In this document: positions 39,642 to 51,680 of the stretch, piece after piece
Layout: the number at the start of each line of letters is the position of its first letter
How positions within the stretch are numbered: the first letter of the stretch is position 1
Assembly: GCF_000315625.1 (NCBI RefSeq)
Contig: NW_005434646.1
Coordinates: 183,192-247,191 of the forward strand
Reading direction: 5' to 3'
Length of the DNA stretch: 64,000 bases
Origin: Guillardia theta CCMP2712
Taxonomy: Eukaryota; Cryptophyceae; Pyrenomonadales; Geminigeraceae
Notes under the pieces: generated by a model
Database searches by the model: none
Seen by the model: the letters and a program-made list of their open reading frames with translations, nothing else
What the model was told of the DNA's origin: nothing
Translations under genes and position numbers: made by a program

Positions 39642-42600
39642 TCATGCCCCGCAGAGTTGGAGGCAGACCGGATGGCCTACTGGCAGGACTGTCTGGTTCT
39701 GAAGAGCACAAGTCAGAGCGAGAGACGGGGGACAAGACGAAGGAGAAGTTGAGAGGAAGGGGGGGAGAAGACGGAGCGCAGAGAAGTAAACGATGGATCT
39801 TAAAGAGGAGTGGGCGATTCAAAAAGGAGGGAGCGTGGGTGATGGAATAGGAAGAGGGTGAGGAACCTGATAGACAAGGTCTGGATTGAGTGAGAACAGC
39901 GACTTCAGCGTCATCTGCGCCATTGCTGCCACCATCGTCGTCAGAAACTTGAGCACTTTTCACGCATTGCGGGCGGAGAACAAGGGGAGGGAGTGATCGA
40001 AATTTTCAAGCTTACAACGAGAATGCACGGCTGAATTAAGTAGGCAGAGGAGATGGAGGTAGAGAGGGGAGGAGCAAGAAGAGGAGGAGTATAGAGTACC
40101 TGCGATGGTGACGAGAGTATCGCCGGGCTGTACGAGGTACTTGGGGCCGATGACGAACTTGTCGCCAGCTGAAAGCCTGTCGGGGTTGACCATGGGGTTG
40201 CTGTTGTACACCCTCAACCAGTTGATCTGGAAGTCGTAGCGAGCGACCTGCACGCGCCGATCACTCATGTTGTAAGGGATCGGTGAGGAGGAGGGAGAGG
40301 GGAGGAGTGAAGGAGGAGGGAATGACTGAGGTGAAGTAGAAAGAAGCATAAGCAAGTGAAGAGAAGAGTAGGAAGGAAGCATTGGGGGATCGTAAGATCA
40401 AGTCAAGTACCAGCGTGCTCAAGGTAGAGGCGTGCGGCACGCAGTATCTACATCGCTCCACGGAGTAGAGGATGCAATATCTCTTGGAGAAGACGTCAAT
40501 GGAGGGATCGTTGGGCCCAAGCTTGGCAGGGTCGAACCCTGAAATGGTCGGTCTTGCGAGGAAGCATCGTAGAATGTCTCTCCCCTCCATCCCCCTACTT
40601 GGTATCCATGAGAACTGTGCTTCGTTCTTCCAGGAGTTGGTAGCCGATCCCACGACAGTCTGCACGAACTGGATGTCGTCCGCCGGGCAGTCAGCAGGGC
40701 AGTTGGAACCGCTCTCAAAGCCGTCGCAGACGCCGTTGCCGCAGCATTGCTCGGAAGGGTTGAGCCCTTGGCAGGGAACGACTGAGGCCCCGCACTCGTC
40801 GCAGACAGGCATCAGCTCCTCCATGACCTTTATGCCGAAGTTGGGAGAAGCAGCCGAGATGGACAGAGCGTACTCGCAGCCGACCGTGACGTTAGCAAAG
40901 TTGCTCATGGGAGGGCAGGGGGAGCCGGCGGGGCAGAGGTTACTGATGGACATGGCGATGTCAGGACCGGAGACTTGGATGTAGAAGCAGCGAGGAAGGG
41001 AAGTCATGCCGTTGCCCGCGTACGCCTGGAAGCAGATGGAGATCTGAGTGTCTTCCTGCCCGACTTGGGCTGTGTAGTTGTAGTAACGACGGTAGGCGAG
41101 GTTGTTGTAGGGAGAAACGCGAGGGATGGTCTCCTGGGGAGTCATAAACGAGCCCAGAGGCGCTCCGGGGTCCGAGAGCATAGCGATCATCACATCCTGT
41201 CCTGCGTTGTTGATGGTGGCGAGCAGCTGGATGGTCAAGGTGGACCCGAGGAGGACTGTGAAGATTCTGCCGTTGGGCTGGGTACCTTCTCCTTGCACCC
41301 CCGAGTTCGATGTCTCACTGTCAAGAAAGAAGGGGCTGCTTGCGATGGCGAGAGAGAAGCAGATCTTGCACGTGTCGTTGTTGGGGGGGATGCCGTAGGT
41401 TTGCAGCCACAGGGCGCCGTCCACCCCGACGCGAAGCTGCTCCGTCACCTGGTAGCAAACCTTCAAGGGTCCAACGAAGTTGGTGCTGCTGGACTCAATG
41501 CAGGGCACAGCGTTGGGGCATGAGGTGTCGGACGGCCCGCTGCACTGTAGCGAAGAGTTTGCGCACTTGAAAGGATACATCTTCATCAGATCCCACTCTA
41601 GCGCGTTCAGCACGTCGTTCCTCCCCGAGGTGGCGGTGTAGGAGGAGGTACAAGTGTCGTAGCTCGAGTCCCCGCAGGAGTACTTATCGCTCTCCCCCAC
41701 AGGAGGATACACATCCCGCGGATATTTGTCAAGGGTGGGGCCTGCGACTGTGAACTTCACGTTGAGGGCCTCCGGAAGGTAGCTGTCATGCGCATGCACG
41801 GGAAACTGATACAGGGTCCCTGCCTTTGCAAACTCCCTGTTGCAACATTTGTTGTTGGTACAGGCGCAGTTCTCCAAGCCACAACACTCGCAACAAGTCT
41901 CAGAGCAGTCAAGGTACTTCGTCGGTGAGATGAAAGAAGGAGAGGGGTTTGGCAAGGGCGGACGGCTGTATACAAAGAAGCATGATGGGCTCGATCGCAG
42001 CGCCTTGAAGCTAGCTGCTGACCCCACGTCTACCGTGTCCTCTGCTTCAAAGCAGAACTGAAATAGCCCCACCTGCGACAGATCTTCGCATTGTGGCCTC
42101 CATGCTATCTCGATGTAGTTCAAGTTCGATTCCACATGCTGAGTGTACGACACGCCTTTCGGCAAGTCTGTCGACGGAGCGATGTACCGCAGTCTCTGCC
42201 CCGTCTCGATACACTCTGCTGGCTTAGTGTTGACATCGTTCTGGAAGTACACCTTGAACGTGGGTGTAGTGCTGTTGAATATCCACTGATTCTCTCCGCA
42301 CTGGATCTGCACGCTGTTGACATTCGTAGTCGTGAGAGGGAAAGCAAACTTGGGCGCATGCCAGTTCGAGGTCCCCGGAGCCAAGATCTTCACCAAGAAG
42401 TCTACTGTCACCCCCATCTCCTTGCCTGAGATGTACGTGTACGCTACCACAGTCACCTGAAAAGTCCCTTCCCTGTTCACGTCGAAGTCGAACTGATCTC
42501 CTCGGATCCTCACGGGCAGTGAAGACGTCGACGTCGCTTGTACCTCTGTCAAGGTGCACCGAGCGCTGTCGTATCGCTGCAGCACTGACGGCGGAGCCGT

Positions 42601-43780
42601 GCCCGAGTAGCACTTGTACGCTCCCATCTCCCGGATCGTGCCCAATCGGTAATCTGAAAACAAGCAGGTCAGGCGAGGTCAAGTACCATAGCTAGGGTCA
42701 TGACTCACAGATGGGATAGCTGGCCTCTTGATGATATGCTTGCAAGGTAAACGATCGATAGCAACTGCTTGACAGACATATCGTAGAAGCACAGGCTGAG
42801 TTCTCTGTCTGCGGGGAAGCTGATCGTAACACTGTCACATCGGGCATGTTCCACCGGATCGATGACTTGTACAGCGGCACTGAGCCAGTACTCGGCACCG
42901 TCACTGCTGCTCGCACATGAAATGGCCAGAGCGGGTTATTCTGCACCAAGTAGTCTCCGTTGGTAGCCACGGCTCCTTCCGCTTGTTGCCGGCAGCAGCC
43001 CTCGAAATATACCTGAAACCGTCTCACGTCAGTATCGTCTGCGAGGCCCCCGTACCGCCTTCTTCTCCTCTCACCGTGTAGTCTCCTCCGCTCGGAAAGT
43101 CCACCTGGAAAGAGTACCGCGCAAACACGCGTCTATCGAAAGGGTTGGTCGACGACTGTGCCTTAGGCTCGGATATGCGAGTAATCTGGAAAATGTAGAA
43201 GTCGTTTGCTCCCGCCGAGCACGGCGAGACTGGGCAGGAGACGACGCCTTGAGCAAGCTCAAGCCCTGGCATGTACGTCGCGTCCCCCAGGCCGTGGTAC
43301 CATCCGATCCTTCTGTACCTCTGCGGGCCATCGCCCGACAGCGATCCCTTGTACAACCTGGAAGAAACATCAGCATCACTGTTGACGGTGCCTTCAAGCC
43401 TTGCCTCAGGTCCTTCACAGCTCCCCCCGTGTTGTTGTAGGTCTGTACGTCTGTTGCCACGGTTTGCAACATGATCGTCGTATCATCACTCAATATGGCC
43501 CACGAGCAATGCAGCGACACGCCGATCGATCTAGGGTTACTCCTCGCTTCCTTGCATACGCTGGGGAACAGAGGATCATAGAAGCCTCCTGTGAAGTCTT
43601 TTGTGTTGCTTCGGTAGCATGTCTTCCACTCGATCTCGCAGAAACGGTATGTTTGCCCTGCACAACGTCATCAACACCAACATCGAAACATCGCAACGAG
43701 CAAGAAACTTCACCTTGACAAGTCCCCAGCAGGCAGGCTAGGATGACAGCTGCAAGTCCAGACGACGGCCAGCATCGCAT
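39642..43780 (-). CDS. secreted Cys-rich protein with C-terminal LysM repeats (copy A, full length)
   Basis: Eight exons: 43780-43714, 43657-43405, 43357-43075, 43012-42709, 42653-40411, 40247-40100, 39925-39867, 39698-39642; 1137 aa in phase. Signal peptide RCWPSSGLAAVILACLLGTC. The body is Cys/Thr/Ser/Asn-rich and beta-like, with a dense Cys cluster (CSETCCECCGLENCACTNNK) and a CCGNGVCDGFESGSNCPADC motif typical of extracellular Cys-rich modules. The C-terminus has two LysM-like repeats: ARYDFQINWLRVYNSNP and LVQPGDTLVTIA with SLFSLNPDLVYQ. LysM binds GlcNAc polymers, so a cell-surface or matrix role is inferred. Intron 43404-43358 is GC-AG with donor AG|GCAAGG. Confidence 0.8.
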
Positions 43781-43858
43781 GCCATGACGACCATCCAGCC
43801 CTCTCCTCCTCCCTCCCTCGCCCTCGCCCTCCTCCTGCATCGCCCGCGCCGGCCGGTG
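41321..43858. repeat. segmental duplication, copy A
   Basis: About 2.54 kb nearly identical to 47321-49857, in direct orientation with a constant 6000-bp offset (5999 after a 1-bp deletion at 49382). By eye about 30-35 mismatches, so about 1.3% divergence. The left breakpoint is at TCAAGAAAGAAGGGG, the right at GGCCGGTGA. Confidence 0.95.
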
Positions 43859-44149
43859 AGGAGCCTCACCCATGGCGCCTCTTCGCCCCGGACGCCGCCT
43901 TGACTAACCCCACCCCTCATCTTTTCCTTGTCCACTACCCCCTTTCATTTACCCCTTCTGTTTCCTAGGAAACTACCCCTCCGATTTATGTGTCGCGCGC
44001 AAAATAAACAAAATCAAGTTTGTTGTAATCGACAACACCAGGTACCCCACCCCCTTTCTGAATGGTCTTATCTCTACCCCTACCCCTGTCCACGTGTACA
44101 GGATCATGGGAAACAGACCCCTGAAGTTGCACCCCTTTTGGTAGAATGC
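43859..44149. other. spacer with C-strand words
   Basis: Upstream of LysM copy A. TACCCCACCCC and CTACCCCTACCCCTG words at 43920-44100. This upstream block is not present in copy B. Confidence 0.55.
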
Positions 44150-45550
44150 GACCAAAAATGCAGAACGATGTCAGAACGATGTCGGAGGCGCAGCAGAACG
44201 ATGTCGGAGGCGCGTGAGCGACGACAGGAGCGGGCGTTTGACCTGATAGAGAGCAAAGTTATGGCTGATAACACGATGAGAATGTACACCAGCAAGATCA
44301 GTCGGATCGTGAGTCTGCTCGTGAAGGTCCTCCCAATAGCATGCGAAAACTTTCAGTGCCTGTCTGGAGAGCTCGTAACAAACACCGAATTACAATGCTG
44401 GCAAAACAGAAGAGTTGCGTCGTTGAGGGCAGGCGATCGGTTGGAGGGACCCGAAGATAACGAAGAACAACAAGAGTTGGTGGGGGTGAAGGTCTGGAGG
44501 CTGAGGAGGACCAGGTCAAGTAGGAGGACCAGGAGGACCAGGACCAGGAGGACGAGGCACAAAATCCTGAGAACACCGATTCACAAGGGGAGGATGTGAA
44601 TTTCTCATGTTACCAGGCCAGCAAACAGACGATGTCGGTAGGATCGCTGCAACGGTACAAGAGCGCCCTGAAGGTATACTAGTTGTTGGACGAAAGTCTC
44701 AATCGACTCATCAAAGGCTATGCCAGGGTGGTTGCCCGAAAGATATCCATGGGCATCATGAAACAAGGCAAGAGCGGGTAGGCATTGAAAGAGTATGGAC
44801 TTGTCTGTGAAAAGATGATCCAACTCCGTTCAGACGTTATTATGCGAGAAGTAGGATCAACAGGCATGTTCGGGTTTGCTGCCACAACCATCATGTAGAA
44901 CTGTTGCTGTGGGAGCGAGGTATTAGACATTCTACATCTCCAGCACTTTGATTGTGAGAACGACTGCTTGAAGTTTGACCATCATGAAAACGAAGTTGTA
45001 CCAAGGAGGGGTTGACGCCGACACTCTTTCTCTGAGAGCAAGGCATGTCTTGGCAGCTACAAGAGGTGTTTACCCGTCTTCCTTGCGCAGATCTTGAACC
45101 ATCATCCAGTCTGATGCTTCCTAGTCACCACTTCCTGTAGAGATCTCCTGGCTTTTGGGTTCAAGGGATCGCAAACAATGCAATTCCTGAAAGAGTTGAG
45201 GTAGCGTTACATCAGTTTTGCCATGGGAAATGTCAAGAATGTGGTATGACAGGCAGTGGAGCTTCCGATGCATGTCATGAATGTTGGTGAGATCAGAAAA
45301 CTACGAGAAAATCGAGCGCTGGGACTCAAGCTGCTATGTAACACCGTGAAAGTAGTTGTAGCTTGCTTGCCCGAAGAAATCTTTCGCTTGATCATGACGA
45401 GTATTGAGGCTAACGGACGTGTTGCTCTTGCTGAGGGAAACGTTGAGAAGCTGCGAGAGGAAATGACTGCTATGATGAACCGAGGCTTCCATGAGATCAT
45501 GGCAGGACTGCAGCCGTCACGACAGATACAGGCGATGAGGCGACGGTGAG
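44150..45550 (+). pseudogene. decayed tyrosine-recombinase-like (Crypton/core-binding type) element
   Basis: Plus-strand pieces in different frames with internal stops resemble algal tyrosine-recombinase-like element proteins. The order is RAFDLIESKVMADNTMRMYT and SKISRIVSLL (44230-44320, core-binding domain), SLQRYKSALKVY (about 44645), then after a TAG LDESLNRLIKGYARVVARKI SMGIMKQGKSG (44690-44780), then NCCCGSEVLDILHLQHFDCE (about 44905). The last piece is 45271-45549 (LRENRALGLKLLCNTVKVVV, EEIFRLIMTSIEANGRVALA). Frames are broken by stops and at least one frameshift, so no intact enzyme is encoded. Catalytic R..HxxR..Y residues were not located. The family assignment is by motif resemblance only. 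Confidence 0.45.
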
Positions 45551-47109
45551 GGGAGGGGGAGGGAAAGCGCCGGGAATGTTGTTGCTCAACGACAGGACAG
45601 GCAGGATGATTGAAGGCGAAACATTCACGTGGGGAGGAATGGTACAACCCGTTCCTCAGGGCTTCATTTTCCCACAGAAGACACCTTGCAGGAGTTGATG
45701 GTAACGATGGAATTCTGGGCAAGAGGAGAAGATAGATGGTGAACGGTTGCGCCTTGGTCCACTGTAACGGTTGGAGGGAATCAAACTGGTGTGTTCCAAC
45801 AAGAGATAGAATCTTTGCAAATCAAAAGCAGTCATGTTGACCATCGAAGAGATTGGTAGAGGACTTGCGCATCTGAGTTCTGAAATTAGAATAGACCATC
45901 TGAACTATTCAGATTGTTCAATCATGGTTACGTTGAACTTGTCAAACAAAGGTATGGAGAAGATGCATGGAGAACAGAGAGAGAGAGGGGTTCACTGAGC
46001 TTTCATACACAACTCTGTACAAGAAGTTATGTCGAAGCAACAAAGGTCGAATGTACAAGAGGAAGAGAAATGTAGAAGGGGACCAAACTGAACGGCCGCA
46101 GCGATGTGCGAGAGAATGTTTCATTTCGAATGGATGCTGACAGCATTCATGGCAGGAGAAGAACAACCTCTGAAGGGGTACAAGGGAAATGCAGCTGCTA
46201 CATTGAACGTTGAGTCTGACATGGAACATTGGCGATGGATGTCAAATACACTGAATGATATTTGAATGGAAGACTCGTCGAATCAAACATTGTGATGCTG
46301 CAAAATACTTAGATTACACAACAAGCAAGAGAAAGAGTTGAGGGCTTCACGTCTATAGAGGTAATGAGAATGTAGATCGAGATGAGATCAAGATTGCATT
46401 GTACATCCAATCGTGGCATGACATATACGGCGTGATGAAAATGGTCGACGGTCGTGTGTATGATCGAAAAGTTGATTGAGTGATATTGCAAAGTTTGAAC
46501 TGAACATGTTGAGATCTGTGTGGTGAGAATTGGGATCGATCCACAGAAGATGGTCATACTCCCAACCTTCTACGTGAAGAGAATCATGAAATATCTCAGG
46601 CATATACATTTTGTGTTCATGTCAAAAGAAGCTTCTGCTGTTGGATTTCGCAATGGGCGGGTCCGATCACAAAGTGACGGTCGACTTCTTGTGTTGAGTT
46701 ACGATGCTGAATGAGTAGAGCTTGTACAAGTCCGACACTGATCGCAATAGCGCATGCATTCTCCTCTCACTGGCATCTCCTCTCAAAAACAATGGAGCTG
46801 CTGGCTAGGCACCAGCTAGACCAAGCTCAGAAAGCAGACCCCAAGTAAGAAAACTCTTCCTGCACATGGGAATTCGACTCAGTCACGAGGCAATACAACT
46901 TGTCAACTTTTTCGTGCTTACCTCATCTCATCGTAGACGAAGCAAACAGCCTCCGCCTGTTTACCAGAAATGTCAGCGACAGAGACAGCAACTGTCTCCC
47001 ACACAGCAGATCAGCAGTGCAGAACATACTTGCTCATTTCTCTTCACACCTCCTAGCTCCCAAATGCATGCATGTCCAAACTGGCATACCCAAACTTCCC
47101 ATACATTCG
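45551..47109. other. gene-free stretch
   Basis: Normal base composition, no satellite arrays, only short frames. It may include the remainder of the decayed element. No supportable gene. Confidence 0.5.
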
Positions 47110-49779
47110 TCACCATTGAAGCCCCCAGCCCCCCTGCGAGGATTGTAGCTCAGAAGCATGGTGCATTTTGTGCAGAGGATTTTTACCTGTGATGAATGAA
47201 AGATTTCGGGGAACTGCTGATACAGAAGGTAGGTGAAGGTTACTGATGATATGGGTCCAAGTAGCATTGAGGACACAGTGGTCAGAAAGGCCCACCCTTG
47301 ACTGGAATAACTGAGAGCTCTCAAGAAAGAAGGGGCTGCTTGCGATGGCGAGAGAGAAGCAGATCTTGCACGTGTCGTTGTTGGGGGGGATGCCGTAGGT
47401 TTGCAGCCACAGGGCGCCGTCCACCCCGACGCGAAGCTGCTCCGTCACCTGGTAGCAAACCTTCAAGGGTCCAACGAAGTTGGTGCTGCTGGACTCAATG
47501 CAGGGCGCAGCGTTGGGGCATGAGGTGTCGGATGGTCCGCTGCACTGTAGCGAAGAGTTTGCGCACTTGAAAGGATACATCTTCATCAGATCCCACTCTA
47601 GCGCGTTCAGCACGTCGTTCCTCCCCGAGGTGGCGGTGTAGGAGGAGGTACAAGTGTCGTAGCTCGAGTCCCCGCAGGAATACTTATTGCTCTTCCCCAC
47701 AGGAGGATACACATCCCGCGGATATTTGTCAAGGGTGGGGCCTGCGACTGTGAACTTCACGTTGAGGGCCTCCGGAAGGTAGTTGTCATGCGCATGCACG
47801 GGAAACTGATACAGGGTCCCTGCCTTTGCAAACTCCCTGTTGCAACATTTGTTGTTGGTACAGGCGCAGTTCTCCAAGCCACAACACTCGCAACAAGTCT
47901 CAGAGCAGTCAAGGTACTTCGTCGGTGAGATGAAAGAAGGAGAGGGGTTTGGCAAGGGCGGACGGCTGTATACAAAGAAGCATGATGGGCTCGATCGCAG
48001 CGCCTTGAAGCTAGCTGCTGACCCCACGTCTACCGTGTCCTCTGCTTCAAAGCAGAACTGAAATAGCCCCACCTGCGACAGATCTTCGCATTGTGGCCTC
48101 CACGCTATCTCGATGTAGTTCAAGTTCGATTCCACATGCTGAGTGTACGACACGCCTTTCGGCAAGTCTGTCGACGGAGCGATGTACCGCAGTCTCTGCC
48201 CCGTCTCGATACACTCTGCTGGCTTAGTGTTGACATCGTTCTGGAAGTACACCTTGAACGTGGGTGTAGTGCTGTTGAATATCCACTGATTCTCTCCGCA
48301 CTGGATCTGCACGCTGTTGACATTCGTGGTCGTGAGAGGGAAAGCAAACTTGGGCGCATGCCAGTTCGAGGTCCCCGGAGCCAAGACCTTCACCAAGAAG
48401 TCTACTGCCACCCCCATCTCCTTGCCTGAGATGTACGTGTACGCTACCACCGTCACCTGAAAAGTCCCTTCCCTGTTCACGTCGAAGTCAAACTGATCTC
48501 CTCGGATCCTCACGGGCAGTGAAGACGTCGACGTCGCTTGTACCTCTGTCAAGGTGCACCGAGCGCTGTCGTATCGCTGCAGCACTGACGGCGGAGCCGT
48601 GCCCGAGTAGCACTTGTACGCTCCCATCTCCCGGATCGTGCCCAATCGATAATCTGAAAACAAGCAGGTCAGGCGAGGTCAAGTACCATATCTAGGGTCA
48701 TGACTCACAGATGGGATAGCTCGCCTCTTGATGATATGCTTGCAAGGTAAACGATCGATAGCAACTGCTTGACAGACAAATCGTAGAAGCACAGGCTGAG
48801 TTCTCTGTCTGCGGGGAAGCTGATCGTAACACTGTCACATCGGGCATGTTCCACCGGATCGATGACTTGTACAGCGGCACTGAGCCAGTACTCGGCACCG
48901 TCACTGCTGCTCGCACATGAAATGGCCAGAGCGGGTTATTCTGCACCAAGTAGTCTCCGTTGGTAGCCACGGCTCCTTCCGCTTGTTGCCGGCAGCAGCC
49001 CTCGAAATATACCTGAAAGCGTCTCACGTCAGTATCGTCTGCGAGGCCCCCGTACCGCCTTCTTCTCCTCTCACCGTGTAGTCTCCTCCGCTCGGAAAGT
49101 CCACCTGGAAAGAGTACCGCGCAAACACGCGTCTATCGAAAGGGTTGGTCGACGACTGTGCCTGGGGCTCGGATATGCGAGTGATCTGGAAAATGTAGAA
49201 GTCGTTTGCTCCCGCCGAGCACGGCGAGACTGGGCAGGAGACGAAGCCTTGAGCAAGCTCAAGCCCTGGCATGTACGTCGCGTCCCCCAGGCCGTAGTAC
49301 CATCCGATCCTTCTGTACCTCTGCGGGCCATCGCCCGACAGCGATCCCTTGTACAACCTGGAAGAAACATCAGCATCACTGTGACGGTGCCTTCAAGCCT
49401 TGCCTCAGGTCCTTCACAGCTCCCCCCGTGTTGTTGTAGGTCTGTACGTCTGTTGCCACGGTTTGCAACATGATCGTAGTATCATCACTCAATATGGCCC
49501 ACGAGCAATGCAGCGACACGCCGATCGATCTAGGGTCACTCCTCGCTCTCTCGCATACGCTGGGGAACAGAGGATCATAGAAGCCTCCTGTGAAGTCTTT
49601 TGTGTTGCTTCGGTAGCATGTCTTCCACTCGATCTCGCAGAAACGGTATGTTTGCCCTGCACAACGTCATCAACACCAACATCGAAACATCGCAACGAGC
49701 AAGAAACTTCACCTTGACAAGTCCCCAGCAGGCAGGTTAGGATGACAGCTGCAAGTCCAGACGACGGCCAGCATCGCAT
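47110..49779 (-). CDS. secreted Cys-rich protein (copy B, truncated duplicate lacking LysM)
   Basis: Near-identical to copy A over exons 1-4 and the first ~1330 nt of exon 5. Splice sites are conserved, including the GC-AG intron at 49403-49358. If spliced the same way it gives 816 aa with no frameshift or stop. The signal peptide differs by one residue (VILTCLLG). At about 47322 homology stops: copy A continues DSETSNSGVQGEG, copy B continues ESSQLFQSRVGLSDHC, with a new tail of about 70 residues ending GGWGLQW. The CGNGVCD module and both LysM repeats are missing. It could be a functional short form or a young pseudogene still open by recency. Its promoter region upstream of 49857 is unrelated to that of copy A. 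Confidence 0.65.
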
Positions 49780-49857
49780 GCCATGACGACCATCCAGCCC
49801 TCTCCTCCTCCCTCCCTCGCCCTCGCCCTCCTCCTGCATCGCCCGCGCAGGCCGGTG
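47321..49857. repeat. segmental duplication, copy B
   Basis: Direct repeat partner of 41321-43858. The intervening unique 3.46 kb contains the decayed recombinase-like element. Confidence 0.95.
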
Positions 49858-50568
49858 ATAGAGGCTTGTGTCGTGTGCTCACTTTTGACCAGTAACTATC
49901 TTTTTTTACCTCTCACCCACCTCAAGTAAAGAGACTTCCGGTTTCACTTATGAGGGAACGGTTTCACTGAGTCAACGTTCACCGGGTTATGCCACGGTTG
50001 CCCGGGACCGGCCCGGGCTGAGTAGTTTCAAAGGCTCTGGTCTGCAACCGTTCACTGGCTCGGGTTTTAGTTTTCGGAATCGTACAAGTTGCTTTCCTCA
50101 GTGACTCTTGTAGGCTCAAGTTTCGAGATTCGGCACTCGGAGGCTCATCAAACCGACTCAAGTTAGTAAGGACAGTAGTCAGTGATGATCATGGGTTCGT
50201 GCGACTTGAATGGTAGCTGCTGGCTTTCAACTTGCGCTGACATTCACGGCCATAGGACGCATCCTACCATTCCGCTTTCGGATTAGAATTAGGTGAGCGA
50301 TCAAGGAGCATCATTGCAACGGGAGTGAAAGGAACCAGACAATGAGACTGGTTGTACCAAAACTCTCAAGTCGGTTGAAGGTTAGTTCCCAGCTCTCGGG
50401 TTGTGCATCCTTCGCTCGCAAGAGAAGCACCCAGGGGTCGAGCAGAGGCTTGCAAGCAGCGATACGTTCGCTTGCTAGGAACAGCTGAGGGAGAAATTGA
50501 AACGAGAGTAACTCAGTGTACCAACACACCAGCCCAGCTTCACTGGAAGCGCAGGCAACATAAGACAC
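49858..50568. other. spacer
   Basis: Contains a CCCGGGACCGGCCCGGG palindromic block at 49999-50020, similar in style to those at 4250, 33150 and 56480. No gene is seen. Confidence 0.55.
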
Positions 50569-51366
50569 TTAGGCAGCGACGCCACTTCTACCAGTCTTGC
50601 TGGTGTCAACGATGATGCCTCCCTCAGCATCGACCTCGACTGCAAACACGGTGGCCGGAGAGTTCTTGGCGCCTCCGACCTGGAGCAGCATAATTGTTAG
50701 GACGAGCAGCATGCAACAAGCATCAGGTCTACGTTGCCGATGAAGCCTCCAAGAGCCTGAGTGCCAGGGATGCCCAGAACTCCCGTGCTCCACTCCACGC
50801 ACTTGCCATCGTCGAGCTTGAACTTGCTGTAAAACGTAAAACAGGCGGCGGGGGCGGCAGAACAGCACACCTTCCGTGGAACTTGCACTTGATGCAGGGA
50901 CCATCGTCGGAGATCTCACCCTGAGAAGCAGTCAACAGCAGCTACAGCAGGCGTCTCGGACTTCACCGTCTTCATGGGAAGACCCAAGTGAGGGCACTTA
51001 GGGCTCAGAGCATACACGGTGCCCTTGTGGTTGACTACCATGACGTCCTGATCGCCGACCTTGGTGATCTTACGCTCGCCTGCGATCCAGTCCACTCAGT
51101 CATGCATGGCAAGGACAGCTGCCTATCGTCGGCACCTGGAGGGATTTCGTTGACGTTTCCGACCTAGAGGACAACAGGGGTCCAAGGCAGGTCAGAGCGC
51201 GCAACGAGGAGGGAGCAGCACAAGAAGCTACCTTCTCTCCCGCCATGCGAGGTCCCCGGAGGCTCAAGGAGCGAGTCTTCATCAGGCTCACTCCTGCTGG
51301 AGCGAACCCGAACGCTCCTGGAACGCATGCCGCGATCGCCGCTCCCACCAGCGCCTTGGAGAGCAT
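50569..51366 (-). CDS. plastid-targeted Rieske [2Fe-2S] domain protein
   Basis: Six exons: 51366-51232, 51163-51136, 51079-50967, 50920-50871, 50826-50733, 50679-50569; 176 aa. The N-terminus is a bipartite leader: signal peptide KALVGAAIAACVPGAFG, then FAPAG with Phe at +1 of the cleavage site, then a basic Ser/Arg-rich transit stretch (MKTRSLSLRGPRMAG). The mature part is a compact Rieske domain. CPHLGLPMK supplies Cys and His, CKFHGSKFKLDDGKCV supplies the second pair, so all four cluster ligands are present. The lack of a membrane anchor distinguishes it from the cytochrome b6f Rieske subunit; it resembles the soluble plastid Rieske-like proteins of red-lineage algae. Electron-transfer role inferred, partner unknown. 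Divergent from the ankyrin gene at 51681. Confidence 0.88.
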
Positions 51367-51680
51367 TTTTATGACACTTAAAGGGGCTGTCCGCCCTCGT
51401 CCCCATATGACCCACCGCCTTCGGCGAACCGGGCGGGCTCTGGGGCGGGCTGGACTCCCGTGGGTCTGGGTGAAATGGTCGATGCGTCTGCATGGTCACA
51501 AGGGACCGTCTCTGCTCCCGCGCCATGGGCGACAGGGAGGAGGAGGAGGAGGAGAGAAGAGGAGGATGAGGAGAGCGCGGTGAGAGGAAGCGGCACGGGT
51601 TTCATCTCGAAACTGCTCGACTCGCAGAGAGGAGCGGAGAGGAGCTGAAGAAACATGCTGTTGCTTCCTGTCGCTGCTTC

